Origin: Treponema sp.
Lineage (GTDB): Bacteria > Spirochaetota > Spirochaetia > Treponematales > Breznakiellaceae
NCBI GenBank assembly: GCA_031275035.1
Contig: JAISPH010000038.1
Location: forward strand, 1 to 18,648
Direction: 5' to 3'
DNA: 18,648 nucleotides
Part shown: positions 1 to 7,344 of the stretch, piece after piece
Layout of the letters: every line of letters begins with the position of its first letter
Position numbering within the stretch: position 1 is the stretch's first letter
Position numbers and translations under genes: made by a program
The notes under the pieces: model-generated
Told to the model about the DNA's origin: nothing
The model's database searches: none
What the model saw: the letters and a program-made list of their open reading frames with translations, nothing else

Positions 1-2
1 CG

Positions 3-257
3 GACAGGTCATTAGTTGAAACGACAGACTCAGAATTTATAACGACAGACTCAGAATTTATAACGGCGGACTCAGAATTTATAACGGCGGACTCAGAATT
101 TATAACGGCGGACTCAGAATTTGTAACGGCGGACTCAGAATTTATAACGGCGGACTCAGGCGTTACAACGGCTTCATTGGCTTTTTCCGGGAAAAACGAT
201 GAATGTTCACAAAAATTCGCAAAAACGGCGTTTTTTTACATCCGGCGAATGCCTTGA
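3..257 (+). CDS. Partial open frame with heptapeptide repeats
   Basis: A frame enters from outside the window and stays open until TGA at 255-257. It reads six near-identical heptads of the type T-A/T-D-S-E-F-I, one diverged heptad, then a tail of about 30 residues with no motif I recognise, ending in RRMP. The start codon lies outside the window, so upstream domains cannot be judged. It could be the 3' end of a real repeat-containing gene. It could also be chance openness, because a 21-bp period without a stop keeps a frame open automatically. The next identifiable gene, a transposase pseudogene, is on the opposite strand, so if this frame is a gene the two are convergent. No function is proposed. 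Confidence 0.3.
   Translation, partial: DRSLVETTDSEFITTDSEFITADSEFITADSEFITADSEFVTADSEFITADSGVTTASLAFSGKNDECSQKFAKTAFFYIRRMP
21..167. repeat. 21-bp tandem array 1 (7 units)
   Basis: Seven head-to-tail units with an exact 21-bp period start at 21, 42, 63, 84, 105, 126 and 147. The first two begin ACGACAGACTCAGAAT; the next four carry ACGGCGG instead of ACGACAG and are otherwise the same. The unit at 105 has one further change (TTTGTA), and the last unit is diverged in its second half. In the plus frame each unit encodes a TxDSEFI heptad. Unlike the other two arrays in the window, these units show no clear internal hairpin. The core ACAGACTCAGAAT is also found in the array at 7345-7554. Confidence 0.95.
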
Positions 258-330
258 CGGGCAAAAATAGCATAACAGGCGGCAGTGGGATATAAAGGTT
301 CAGACGGCCTCCCGGACGGGCCGGTTCTCG

Positions 331-1213
331 TTATAATGCGGCGATATCCTCCGGTAAAAGGCCGGTATCTTCGGCTATCTGCTCCGCCGGCAAGCCTCTG
401 GCTTTCAGTTTCCGGGCAATTTCCAGGACGGTCTTATGTTTTCCCTGTTCGATGCCTTGTTTTATGCCCCGCTCCATACCCCGCTTTGTACAGCGGCGCG
501 TTAGTTCCCGGCGAAGGCTGTTTTCATCCCAGAGGCTTAACTCGTACATGTGATAGGCATGGAGGAGCGCCTCATCCTGTACGATCTTATCCATGACTTT
601 TTGGGCTTTTGCTATTACCGGGTCCATGCTCAGCGCCTCCTCCACCAGCTCCGGGGACGTTTTCCGGTCAAAATAGGATAACTACCGGTGGAGCGGATTC
701 CCCCGGATGTCCTTGTCCTCCAGCCGCCGGAACTTGGGTATTTCCAGAAAGTGAAATTCCGCTGCGCCGGTCAGAAGACAGTCCCGGCGCTTATCCTCCC
801 ACAGGCGGAAGATTGTATGAAACTCTTCCAGAGGAAAATAAGCGAAATCCAGGATGTTTACCGCAACAACATCCGGCGCATCCTGATAATCTTGTCCGGC
901 CAGCGTCTGGGCATACTCTTTTGCCCAGTAAAACAGGCTGCGCTTGTTCATATTTATACTTGTTTTGCAGCTGAACCTCAAGATTAATTTTAGTTCCGTC
1001 CGCCAGTCTGGCCCGGATATCCAGGACGCTTGTTTTTGCCCCCAGAAGTTCCGGGCTGAGGATTCTGTTTTCGACGATTTTGACCGTTTTAAGCCGGTGT
1101 TTGCCGGTCCTGTTTAAAACGGCGTTAAGCAGGGATAAGAGCTGTTCCTCACAGCCCCGCTGCCCCAGCGTCTGCCCGAAGAGATAGTCGTTTAAGGGAT
1201 TAAGACGAACCAC
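331..1213 (-). pseudogene. Rpn-family PD-(D/E)XK nuclease/transposase, decayed
   Basis: Three minus-strand segments join into one Rpn/YhgA-like protein (recombination-promoting nuclease, putative transposase). The N-terminus, from GTG at 1211-1213, has NPLNDYLF, then DIRAR and LEVQLQNKY, consistent with the nuclease core D...ExQ. At about 946-955 one extra A in an A/T run shifts the frame; the next frame continues with NMNKRSLFYWAKEYA and on through FHLWED-like and KFRRLEDKDI segments to NPLHR. There TAG (682-684) replaces the usual Trp codon. Reading through it gives SYFDRKTSPELVEE and then the typical basic, glutamine-rich tail (GIKQGIEQGK) and a helical EQIAEDTGLLPEDI end. With two independent lesions it is not expected to make full-length protein. 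It lies 76 bp after the symporter gene on the same strand. Confidence 0.88.
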
Positions 1214-1289
1214 CTGTTCCCCTGCCTTAACAGGGCGCTTACCGGGGAAATTGCTTTAAGAAATCCCTGAAAAGACCGCCGGGTTTCTC

Positions 1290-2612
1290 TTAACCGGGGG
1301 TCATCAGCTTTTTGTAGGTCTTTTCGTCCAGGGGGTAAAACTGAACCAGGATCAGGGCCGAAAGGAACATTACGGCCGGGAGGGGGCCGATGAGAAGGCG
1401 TATCGCCAGCAGGGCCCCGGCGCCTTGAACCGCATCGGCGATATAGCCTCCCCCGGCAAGGATGAGGCCCGAGAGAAATACCGCCAGGGATTGGCCCAGC
1501 TTGGCGGTAAAGGTCCACATGCCGTAGAAGGCTCCCTCCTTCCGCTCTCCGGTGATAAGCGCATCGTATTCTATGGCGTCGGGGACCATGGCGAAGGGGG
1601 CCACATAGCTGAATCCCACCCCGGCGCCGGCCCAGACCATCATCCCCAGGAAAAAAGAGGTCCCCAAAAGATGGCCCAGGCGGAAGATAACCAGACAACC
1701 CCCGGCAAGCAGGGCAAAACAGATCTGGTAGGTCCGTTTTTTGCCTGTCCGTTTTGAAACAAGCACCGACAGGGGAATGCAGACCATGGCGGTGAGGAGC
1801 AGGATTACCATGGCCGGAACGGTCAGATCCTCCCGCCTGTAGATGTACTTGGTATAGTAGATCAGAATCCCCTGGAGGAAACTGATGCCCATCAGATGGA
1901 GGGCATAGGTCCCCAGGAGCAGGACATAGGGCCGGTTGGAGAAGACCGCCCCATAGGTGGCCAGGAAGCCCGCGGCGGGATAGTCCCCGGGGGAACGCTT
2001 TTTTTCCCTGGTGCCGAAGAAGCAGAGCAGCGAAGTGAGGGCCACGACGCCCCCAAGGATCAATCCCGTCATGGAAAAACCAAGCCGGGGGCTGGGGAAT
2101 GCGTCCACCAGGGGCTTAACAGCGGCGGCTCCGATGATGGTACCGAAAACGGCGCAGCCGAAGCGGTAGCCGTTCAGGCTGGTCCGCTCGTGGTAGTCAT
2201 CGGTTAATTCCGGGGTCAGGGAGGCGTAGGGAACGTTGATCACCGTGTTGGCGGTATTGAGGAGGACGAGGGTCAGGGCCGCCCAGAGGGTAAGCAGATA
2301 GGGATTTTCGATCCTGGGGGCGGTAAAAAAGGCCCACATGGCGAGGAGCACCGGCAAAGCGCCGAAGAGCAGATAGGGCCGCCTCCGGCCCCAGCGGGAC
2401 CGGGTCCGGTCGGAGAGGTAGCCCATCATGGGATCGCTGACGGCATCCCAGAGCTTGCCTATCATGACGGCAAATCCCGCCAGCCCCGCGGCAAGCCCTG
2501 CGGTATCGGTTAAATAGTTAAGGCTCCAGAACCCCAGGGCCGTAAAGAAGAGGTTTCCCCCCAGGTCGAAGATGCCGAACCCCAGCTTCTCCTTAACCGA
2601 GAGGCGGCTCAT
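1290..2612 (-). CDS. GPH-family sugar:cation symporter (MFS)
   Basis: A 440-residue integral membrane transporter of the glycoside-pentoside-hexuronide:cation symporter family (MelB-like). The N-terminal GIFDLGGNLFFTALGFW and NYLTD segment, the DPMMGYLSDRTRSRWGRRRP loop after the second membrane helix (about residues 60-80) and VPYASLTPELTDDYHER (about 127-143) are the family landmarks. About twelve hydrophobic segments are present and the length is normal for the family. It should take up a glycoside, pentose or hexuronide with Na+ or H+; the sugar cannot be told from sequence. The ATG at 2610-2612 lies inside the end of parB, a 20-nt overlap, with a purine-rich GGAAAAG upstream that is itself parB coding sequence. 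This implies expression from the parA-parB transcript and possibly translational coupling. Confidence 0.9.
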   Translation of the reverse strand: MSRLSVKEKLGFGIFDLGGNLFFTALGFWSLNYLTDTAGLAAGLAGFAVMIGKLWDAVSDPMMGYLSDRTRSRWGRRRPYLLFGALPVLLAMWAFFTAPRIENPYLLTLWAALTLVLLNTANTVINVPYASLTPELTDDYHERTSLNGYRFGCAVFGTIIGAAAVKPLVDAFPSPRLGFSMTGLILGGVVALTSLLCFFGTREKKRSPGDYPAAGFLATYGAVFSNRPYVLLLGTYALHLMGISFLQGILIYYTKYIYRREDLTVPAMVILLLTAMVCIPLSVLVSKRTGKKRTYQICFALLAGGCLVIFRLGHLLGTSFFLGMMVWAGAGVGFSYVAPFAMVPDAIEYDALITGERKEGAFYGMWTFTAKLGQSLAVFLSGLILAGGGYIADAVQGAGALLAIRLLIGPLPAVMFLSALILVQFYPLDEKTYKKLMTPG

Positions 2613-3540
2613 GCTGCTTTTCCAGGATGCCGTAGAGCCGGTCCAGGTCGTCCATGGAGTAATAGTCGATTCTGATACTGCCCCTGGCCAGATTCCCTTC
2701 GATAACGACCTTGGTTCCCAGGGTTTTGATAAATTTCTGCTCCATGGCGCTTAATTCCGGGTCCCGCCGGCTTGTGGCCGCCTTTTTGGGGGGTTTAAGG
2801 GACTCTCCTTTTTCAAGGGCCGCGGCGGCCCGTTCCGCCTCCCGGACCGAGATGCCCCCGGCGGCGATCCGCTTAAAAAGGGTCTCCTGATTCGCGGCGC
2901 CTTCCAGGGACAGTATGGCCCGGGCATGACCGGGGCTCATGCTGCCGTCTTCCAGGGCCGAGCGCATAGCGGGGGGCAGTTTGAGGAGCCGCAGGGCGTT
3001 TGCCACGGTGGACCGGTTTTTCCCCACCCGGGCCGCCACTTCGTCCTGGGAAAGCCCCGTCAGATCCATCAGGGTCCGGTAGGCGGCGGCCTCCTCCACG
3101 GGGTTTAAGTCGGTGCGCTGGATGTTCTCGATGAGGGAGACCTCCATACGCCTGGCTTCGGAATAGTTCCGTACAATGACGGGTATCTCCTTGAGCCCCG
3201 CCATACGGGCCGCCCGGGTCCGGCGTTCCCCGGCCACGATGGTATAGGTTCCGTCTCCCCGGTCTTCGGCGATAACGGGCTGAATAATGCCGTGCTCCCT
3301 GATGGAACCGGCCAGCTCCCTGAGACCCGCTTCGTCAAAAACCTTCCGGGGCTGGCCGGGATTGGGGAGCAGCTTGTCCGGGGAAACGAGCAGTCCGCCT
3401 CCGGGCGGTCCGCCGTGTATCCCTTCGGCATTCGGCCCCCCGGCGTTCCGGCCTTCACCGGGACCGGAATCCTCGTTCCCGTTAAAATCCCTGGGAAACA
3501 GGGCGTCCAGACCCTTTCCCAGCCGCTGCTTAGGAGCCAC
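2593..3540 (-). CDS. parB: Chromosome-partitioning protein ParB
   Basis: A 315-residue ParB/Spo0J family protein that binds parS sites and, in studied homologues, acts as a CTP-dependent DNA-sliding clamp loading the segregation machinery. The N-terminal RLGKGLDALFP is the usual ParA-interacting end. A low-complexity Gly/Pro/Asn stretch follows (about 20-50). The nuclease-like N domain carries VAGERRTRAARMAGL (about 103-117) and ENIQRTDLNPVEEA (about 138-151), the GERR and ENxxR motifs for CTP and Mg binding. A helix-turn-helix segment (LSQDEVAARVGKNRSTVAN) and a C-terminal dimerisation region end the protein. The start is GTG at 3538-3540, overlapping the parA stop by 11 nt. I found no close match to the canonical parS palindrome in this window. 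Confidence 0.95.
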   Translation of the reverse strand: MAPKQRLGKGLDALFPRDFNGNEDSGPGEGRNAGGPNAEGIHGGPPGGGLLVSPDKLLPNPGQPRKVFDEAGLRELAGSIREHGIIQPVIAEDRGDGTYTIVAGERRTRAARMAGLKEIPVIVRNYSEARRMEVSLIENIQRTDLNPVEEAAAYRTLMDLTGLSQDEVAARVGKNRSTVANALRLLKLPPAMRSALEDGSMSPGHARAILSLEGAANQETLFKRIAAGGISVREAERAAAALEKGESLKPPKKAATSRRDPELSAMEQKFIKTLGTKVVIEGNLARGSIRIDYYSMDDLDRLYGILEKQHEPPLG

Positions 3541-4288
3541 GCCGCATTACCTCTTCGGTGAGGCTTTTGTAGGCCCTGGCGCCGCTGCACTCGGGGTCGT
3601 ACTGGGATATGGGCTGGCCGTGGGAAGGGGCTTCGGAGAGGCGTACATTCCGGGGGATGATCGTGGCAAAGACCGCATCCCTGAAGTAGGTGGTAACCTG
3701 TTTGACCACCTCCTGGGCCAGCCTGGTCCGCTGATCGTACATGGTAAAGAAGATCCCCCCCACGGTAAGGGAGGGGTTCAGGTTTTTCTGGATCCGCTTG
3801 ACCGTCTGCAGCAGGAGGGAGAGCCCCTCCATGGCAAAGTATTCGCACTGCATGGGAATAAGCACCGAATCCGCCGCGGCAAGGCCGTTCAGGGTCAGTA
3901 CCCCCAGGGAAGGGGGGCAGTCTATCAGAATGTAGTCAAAGCGGTCCCGGGCCCCGTCCAGGGCCTTTTTAAGGAAGAAATCCCGGTCCTCCTGTTCGAT
4001 CAGCTCCACGGCGGCGCCGGAAAGGTCTATACTGGCGGGAATAGCCGAAAGGCCCGGGACCGAAGTCTCCCGGATGACGCGGTCCAGGGGTTCCGCCCCC
4101 GAGATAAGCTCGTAAACCCCCGGTTTGGGAGACTCCACCCCGACCCCGCTGGAAAGATTCGCCTGAGAATCAAAATCCACCAGCAGGGTCTTCTTCCCCG
4201 CCTCCGCAAGGTAGGCGCCGATATCAATGGCCGAGGTGGTCTTGCCTACCCCTCCTTTCTGATTCACAAAAACATAGGTTTTTCCCAT
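3530..4288 (-). CDS. parA: Chromosome-partitioning ATPase ParA/Soj
   Basis: A 252-residue ParA/MinD-type ATPase. It begins MGKTYVFVNQKGGVGKTT, with the deviant Walker A lysine motif (K11 to T17). It continues with LLVDFDSQANLSSGVG (switch I/A' region), IDCPPSLGVLTLNGLAAAD (Walker B, about 123-140) and PMQCEYFAMEGL, all typical of chromosomal Soj proteins without an N-terminal DNA-binding extension. It works with ParB, encoded next in an 11-nt overlap, in origin segregation, dimerising on ATP and binding the nucleoid. It starts at ATG 4286-4288 with no strong Shine-Dalgarno. It is transcribed divergently from the HAD gene; the 111-bp gap holds a GTTCCC/GGGAAC inverted repeat. Confidence 0.96.
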   Translation of the reverse strand: MGKTYVFVNQKGGVGKTTSAIDIGAYLAEAGKKTLLVDFDSQANLSSGVGVESPKPGVYELISGAEPLDRVIRETSVPGLSAIPASIDLSGAAVELIEQEDRDFFLKKALDGARDRFDYILIDCPPSLGVLTLNGLAAADSVLIPMQCEYFAMEGLSLLLQTVKRIQKNLNPSLTVGGIFFTMYDQRTRLAQEVVKQVTTYFRDAVFATIIPRNVRLSEAPSHGQPISQYDPECSGARAYKSLTEEVMRRGS

Positions 4289-4312
4289 ATAGCAACCGAT
4301 CGTATAAGATAC

Positions 4313-4343
4313 GTTCCCGTTTCAGGGAACTTCATGCTATAAT
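4313..4343 (+). promoter_or_regulatory. Inverted repeat and TATAAT in the parA/HAD gap
   Basis: A 6-6-6 inverted repeat, GTTCCC (4313-4318), six spacer bases, GGGAAC (4325-4330), is followed seven bases later by a perfect TATAAT (4338-4343) on the plus strand. No good -35 hexamer lies 16-18 bp upstream; the repeat occupies that position, so it could be an operator for an activator or repressor. The transcript would cover the HAD operon with a leader of about 50 nt. Whether the same element also controls parA on the other strand is not visible. A run of seven T follows at about 4351-4358. Confidence 0.45.
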
Positions 4344-4399
4344 GATAGGGGTTTTTTTGACTATTGAATAGCGGTTTATAAAGGGGTTATGCTTTTACT

Positions 4400-5281
4400 A
4401 TGGCGGGAGTTATACAGGACCCCGGGAAGCAGGGTCAGAGCGGATCGGTACGGATGTTCGCCCTTGATTTGGACGATACCCTGCTGCGGTCGGATCTTAC
4501 CATTTCGTTCCGTACCAGAAACGCCATTAAAAGGGCGGAAGCGGCGGGGGTGGTGGTGGTCCTGGCTTCGGGCAGGGTTCCCTCGGCGATGGAGCCCTTT
4601 GCCCGGCGGCTGGGGCTTAACAAGCGGCCGGGTTACCTTATCTGCAATAACGGCACCATAATCCAGGAAAGCCATACCGGCGCCATCATAGACGAGGTCC
4701 GGCTTCCGGCGGAGACGGCCCTGATCGCCTACGATCTGGTCGCCGCCGAGGGTTTTCCCGTTCAGATATACGAAGACGATGTGATGTACGTCTCCCGGTC
4801 CAATGAATTTGCCGATTACGATCAGAAGATCACCGGCCTCCGCCAGGTGGTGGTGGAGAATTTCAGGTCCATGGTGGCCGCGGGCTGCTATAAGCTGCTC
4901 ATCCCCGGGGACCCCATGATTCTGCAGCCCCTGGAAAATTTGCTTAAAACCTACGTGGGTTCCGAGGTAACGATCTTTACCAGCAAGCCCTATTTCCTTG
5001 AGATTCTGCCCCCCCATACGGACAAGGGAACCGCCCTGGAAAAGGTGGCGCTCAGGCTGGGCATACCCCGGACGGCGGTGGTCGCCATAGGGGATTCCAT
5101 GAACGACGAGGCCATGCTCCGCTGGGCCGGGACGGGGGTGGCGATGGCAAACGGGGACCGGCGGATCAAGGATATGGCGGATCTGGTTACGGACCGGTCC
5201 AACGACGACGACGGAGTGGCGGACGTGATAGAGCGCTGCCTTGCGGGCAAGCCTCCGGCGCCGGACAGGGGGCAGGGCTGA
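4400..5281 (+). CDS. Cof-type HAD-superfamily phosphatase (IIB)
   Basis: A cytoplasmic Mg-dependent phosphatase of the Cof/YbjI type, probably acting on sugar phosphates or similar small molecules. Motif I is ALDLDDTLL (D23 nucleophile, D25 acid/base), motif II VVLASGR, motif III the Lys of TDKGTALEKV, and motif IV AIGDSMNDEAML. The long insert between motifs II and III is the C2B cap. The chosen start at 4400 adds 18 residues before MFALDLDD; ATG at 4454 would give the usual Cof N-terminus, but neither has an ideal Shine-Dalgarno (AAGGGG lies about 13 nt before 4400). It is first in a run of four genes. Its TGA overlaps the next ATG by one base (TGATG), so it is probably co-expressed with the regulators downstream. 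The substrate is unknown. Confidence 0.9.
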   Translation: MAGVIQDPGKQGQSGSVRMFALDLDDTLLRSDLTISFRTRNAIKRAEAAGVVVVLASGRVPSAMEPFARRLGLNKRPGYLICNNGTIIQESHTGAIIDEVRLPAETALIAYDLVAAEGFPVQIYEDDVMYVSRSNEFADYDQKITGLRQVVVENFRSMVAAGCYKLLIPGDPMILQPLENLLKTYVGSEVTIFTSKPYFLEILPPHTDKGTALEKVALRLGIPRTAVVAIGDSMNDEAMLRWAGTGVAMANGDRRIKDMADLVTDRSNDDDGVADVIERCLAGKPPAPDRGQG

Positions 5282-6231
5282 TGGGCGAAAATTCCGATAT
5301 CCGCGAAGACATCCCCATCAGTACCGTAGATTCTCCCTCGGTGGTGCTGGAGCTTATCTATCAGCTTAAAATAAAGGATGTGATGACTACTGCGGTTATT
5401 TCCGCCGTCAGGACCGACAGCCTCAGGCATATCCAGGCCCTGATGAAGGAGAACTATATCACCGGCATTCCCATTGTGGAAGGACAGCGGCTGGCGGGAA
5501 TTGTTTCGATCGACGATATTGTTACCGCCCTGGATATGGGCTACATCGAAGATCCCGCGGAACTGCGGATGACCAGGGATGTGATCGTGCTGGAAGACGA
5601 CATGCCCCTGTCTTTCGCCGTTTCCTATTTGAACAAATACCGCTACGGCCGTTTTCCCGTGGTGAATAAAAAACAAGAATTGGTCGGCATCCTTACCTCC
5701 AAGGATGTAATCGGAACCCTGCTGGTCGAAATGAACCGGGAAGTACTGCGATTGGAAAAGATGAATCAAAAAAATGAGATGAACGCCGCCATAGGTTTTT
5801 CGGAGATGGAGTTTACCACCGCCAAATACGATTTTGAACTGGCGGGGCGGGCCTCTACCGAAATAAAAAAGGCCCTCAAGCTTCACAGCATCGATCCCAA
5901 GATTATACGCCGGGTGGCCATTGCCAGCTATGAGCTGGAGATAAACCAGGTGGTCCATTCCCACGGCGGAACCATCAGCTGTTCCATACAGCCCGACAAG
6001 GTAATCATCATAGCCGCCGACACGGGTCCGGGGATAGAGGACGTAAACCTGGCCCTGCAGGAGGGCTGGTCCACCGCCAACGAATGGATCCGTTCCCTGG
6101 GCTTCGGCGCCGGCATGGGCCTGGCCAATACCAAACGGGTCTCCGACGAATTTTTCATCCAGTCCGCCCCGGGTCAGGGGACCACGGTCCGGTCGGTGGT
6201 ATTCCTCAATTCCCCCAAGGATACCCAATGA
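5281..6231 (+). CDS. CBS-pair protein fused to HATPase (anti-sigma/RsbW-like)
   Basis: A 316-residue cytoplasmic regulator. Residues about 28-90 and 93-155 form two CBS motifs (IKDVMTT...GIPIVEGQRLAGIVSIDDIV and VLEDDMPLSFAV...RFPVVNKKQELVGILTSKDVI), a Bateman module that in known cases binds adenine nucleotides. After a short charged helix (LRLEKMNQKNEM) comes a GHKL ATPase domain. Its N box is ELEINQVVHSHGG, its G1 box DTGPGIED, its G2-type segment GFGAGMGLANTKRVSDEF, and it ends GQGTTV. This resembles anti-sigma-factor kinases of the RsbW/SpoIIAB group and not histidine kinases, since no phospho-acceptor His domain is present. The start overlaps the HAD stop by 1 nt and the end overlaps the DRTGG start by 4 nt (ATGA). 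It may phosphorylate or sequester an unseen partner in response to AMP/ATP; that is inference. Confidence 0.88.
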   Translation: MGENSDIREDIPISTVDSPSVVLELIYQLKIKDVMTTAVISAVRTDSLRHIQALMKENYITGIPIVEGQRLAGIVSIDDIVTALDMGYIEDPAELRMTRDVIVLEDDMPLSFAVSYLNKYRYGRFPVVNKKQELVGILTSKDVIGTLLVEMNREVLRLEKMNQKNEMNAAIGFSEMEFTTAKYDFELAGRASTEIKKALKLHSIDPKIIRRVAIASYELEINQVVHSHGGTISCSIQPDKVIIIAADTGPGIEDVNLALQEGWSTANEWIRSLGFGAGMGLANTKRVSDEFFIQSAPGQGTTVRSVVFLNSPKDTQ

Positions 6232-6560
6232 ACATCAGCGAAGCCGCCGCCGCCCTGGGGGCCGAAGTGCTCCAGGGCGAATTTGAAGACCTCCCCCTGA
6301 GCGGCGCCTATACCTCGGATCTCCTCTCGGACGTAATGGCCAACGCCAAAGACGGCGGCGCGTTGATCACCATCCAGGCCCATAAAAACACGGTTGCGGT
6401 GGCCACCCTGGTGAACATCACCGTGATCATCGTCTGCAATAACCGGCCCGTTCCCGAAGACATGATCGAAGCCGCCAGGGACGAAAGAATCGCCGTTATC
6501 AGAACCAGAGAGAACCAGTACGCCGTATCGGGAAAACTCTGGGAACTGCTGCGCCGGTAG
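6228..6560 (+). CDS. DRTGG-domain protein
   Basis: A 110-residue protein that is essentially one DRTGG domain. It starts MNISEAAAALGAEVLQGE, then SGAYTSDLLSDVMANAKDGGALITIQ (the position of the DRTGG signature in the family), TLVNITVIIVCNNRPVPEDMIEAA and a C-terminal IAVIRTREN segment. The domain is known next to CBS domains in pyrophosphatases and in phosphotransacetylases, and as stand-alone proteins beside [FeFe] hydrogenase genes in anaerobes. The true start is ATG 6228-6230, inside the upstream stop (ATGA), with AAGGA seven bases before it; longer frames upstream are the overlapping gene in another phase. It is probably a ligand-binding or protein-binding partner of the CBS-HATPase. Confidence 0.85.
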   Translation: MNISEAAAALGAEVLQGEFEDLPLSGAYTSDLLSDVMANAKDGGALITIQAHKNTVAVATLVNITVIIVCNNRPVPEDMIEAARDERIAVIRTRENQYAVSGKLWELLRR

Positions 6561-6562
6561 CC

Positions 6563-7297
6563 ATGGCCCTGCTGGCGGATCTGCACAACCATTCCTGCCT
6601 CTCCCCCTGCGGTTCCCTGGATCTATCCCCCCGGACTTTGGCGGAGACCGCCGCCGCCAGGGGGGTAAAGGTTCTGGCCCTGACGGATCACAATTCGGCG
6701 CTGAACTGCCCCGCCTTTGCCAGGGTCTGTCCCCCCCTGGGGATTATTCCCCTCTTCGGCATGGAGGCCACAACCCAGGAGGAGATCCACGTGCTCTGCC
6801 TGTTTACCGGCCTTGAGGCGGCCCTTTCCTTTGGGGAATATGCCTACAGCATCCTTATCCCCTTTCCCAACGATCCTGAAAAGACCGGAGACCAGGTCTA
6901 TGTGGACGAGAACGATGCTATCGAGGGGGAGGTGGAATACTTTCTTCCCAACGCTTTGGATCTAAGCGTGGACGACATCGGCGGCAAGGCGGCGGCCTTC
7001 GGCGGCATCGTCATCCCCGCCCATGTGGACCGGTCCGCCTTTTCCATGACCAGCCAGCTGGGGGTGGTGGTGAACGGCCCCTGGACCGCCGTCGAATGCG
7101 TCCGCCTGCCTCCGTCCATCGATACCCTGGGTTTTCCCCTGACCACTTCCTCCGACGCCCATTACCCGGAGCATGTGGCCCGCCGTCCCTTTGAGCTGGA
7201 CATTAGCCGGGACGAGCTGCTCCCCGGCGGCCCCGGAACGGAGGCGGACCTGCGGGCCCTTGTAAAGGCTCTGCGGCTGCGGCCCGCGTTTACCTAG
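6563..7297 (+). CDS. PHP-domain metal-dependent phosphoesterase
   Basis: A 244-residue PHP hydrolase. The expected metal ligands are all visible: DLHNHS (H8, H10), ALTDHN (D42, H43), GMEAT (E68), EEIHVL (H76), IPAHVDRS (H154) and SSDAHYPEHV (D198, H200, H204). The family includes 3',5'-nucleotide bisphosphate and oligonucleotide phosphoesterases and polymerase-linked exonucleases, so phosphoester hydrolysis is likely but the substrate is not known. A Gly/Asp/Glu-rich insert (about 101-140) separates motifs II and III, as in hydrogenase-linked PHP proteins I recall from clostridia. It begins two bases after the DRTGG stop with a poor Shine-Dalgarno, so it depends on upstream translation. It ends the operon, facing mglC across 21-bp array 2. 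Confidence 0.88.
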   Translation: MALLADLHNHSCLSPCGSLDLSPRTLAETAAARGVKVLALTDHNSALNCPAFARVCPPLGIIPLFGMEATTQEEIHVLCLFTGLEAALSFGEYAYSILIPFPNDPEKTGDQVYVDENDAIEGEVEYFLPNALDLSVDDIGGKAAAFGGIVIPAHVDRSAFSMTSQLGVVVNGPWTAVECVRLPPSIDTLGFPLTTSSDAHYPEHVARRPFELDISRDELLPGGPGTEADLRALVKALRLRPAFT

Positions 7298-7344
7298 GAG
7301 TTTGCCGCGCTTCGCGCTTAAACCGGAATCCGGGGCATTTTCCC

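Noticed and set aside
1..167. CRISPR array
   Set aside because: The 21-bp units are contiguous without unique spacers and there are no cas genes.
2593..4399. parS site near parAB
   Set aside because: No 16-bp palindrome close to TGTTTCACGTGAAACA was found; the inverted repeat at 4313-4330 has different arms.
4990..6228. 412-codon minus-strand ORF opposite the CBS-HATPase gene
   Set aside because: It is a long shadow frame in GC-rich DNA; the plus-strand frame has clear CBS and GHKL motifs while the minus translation has none.
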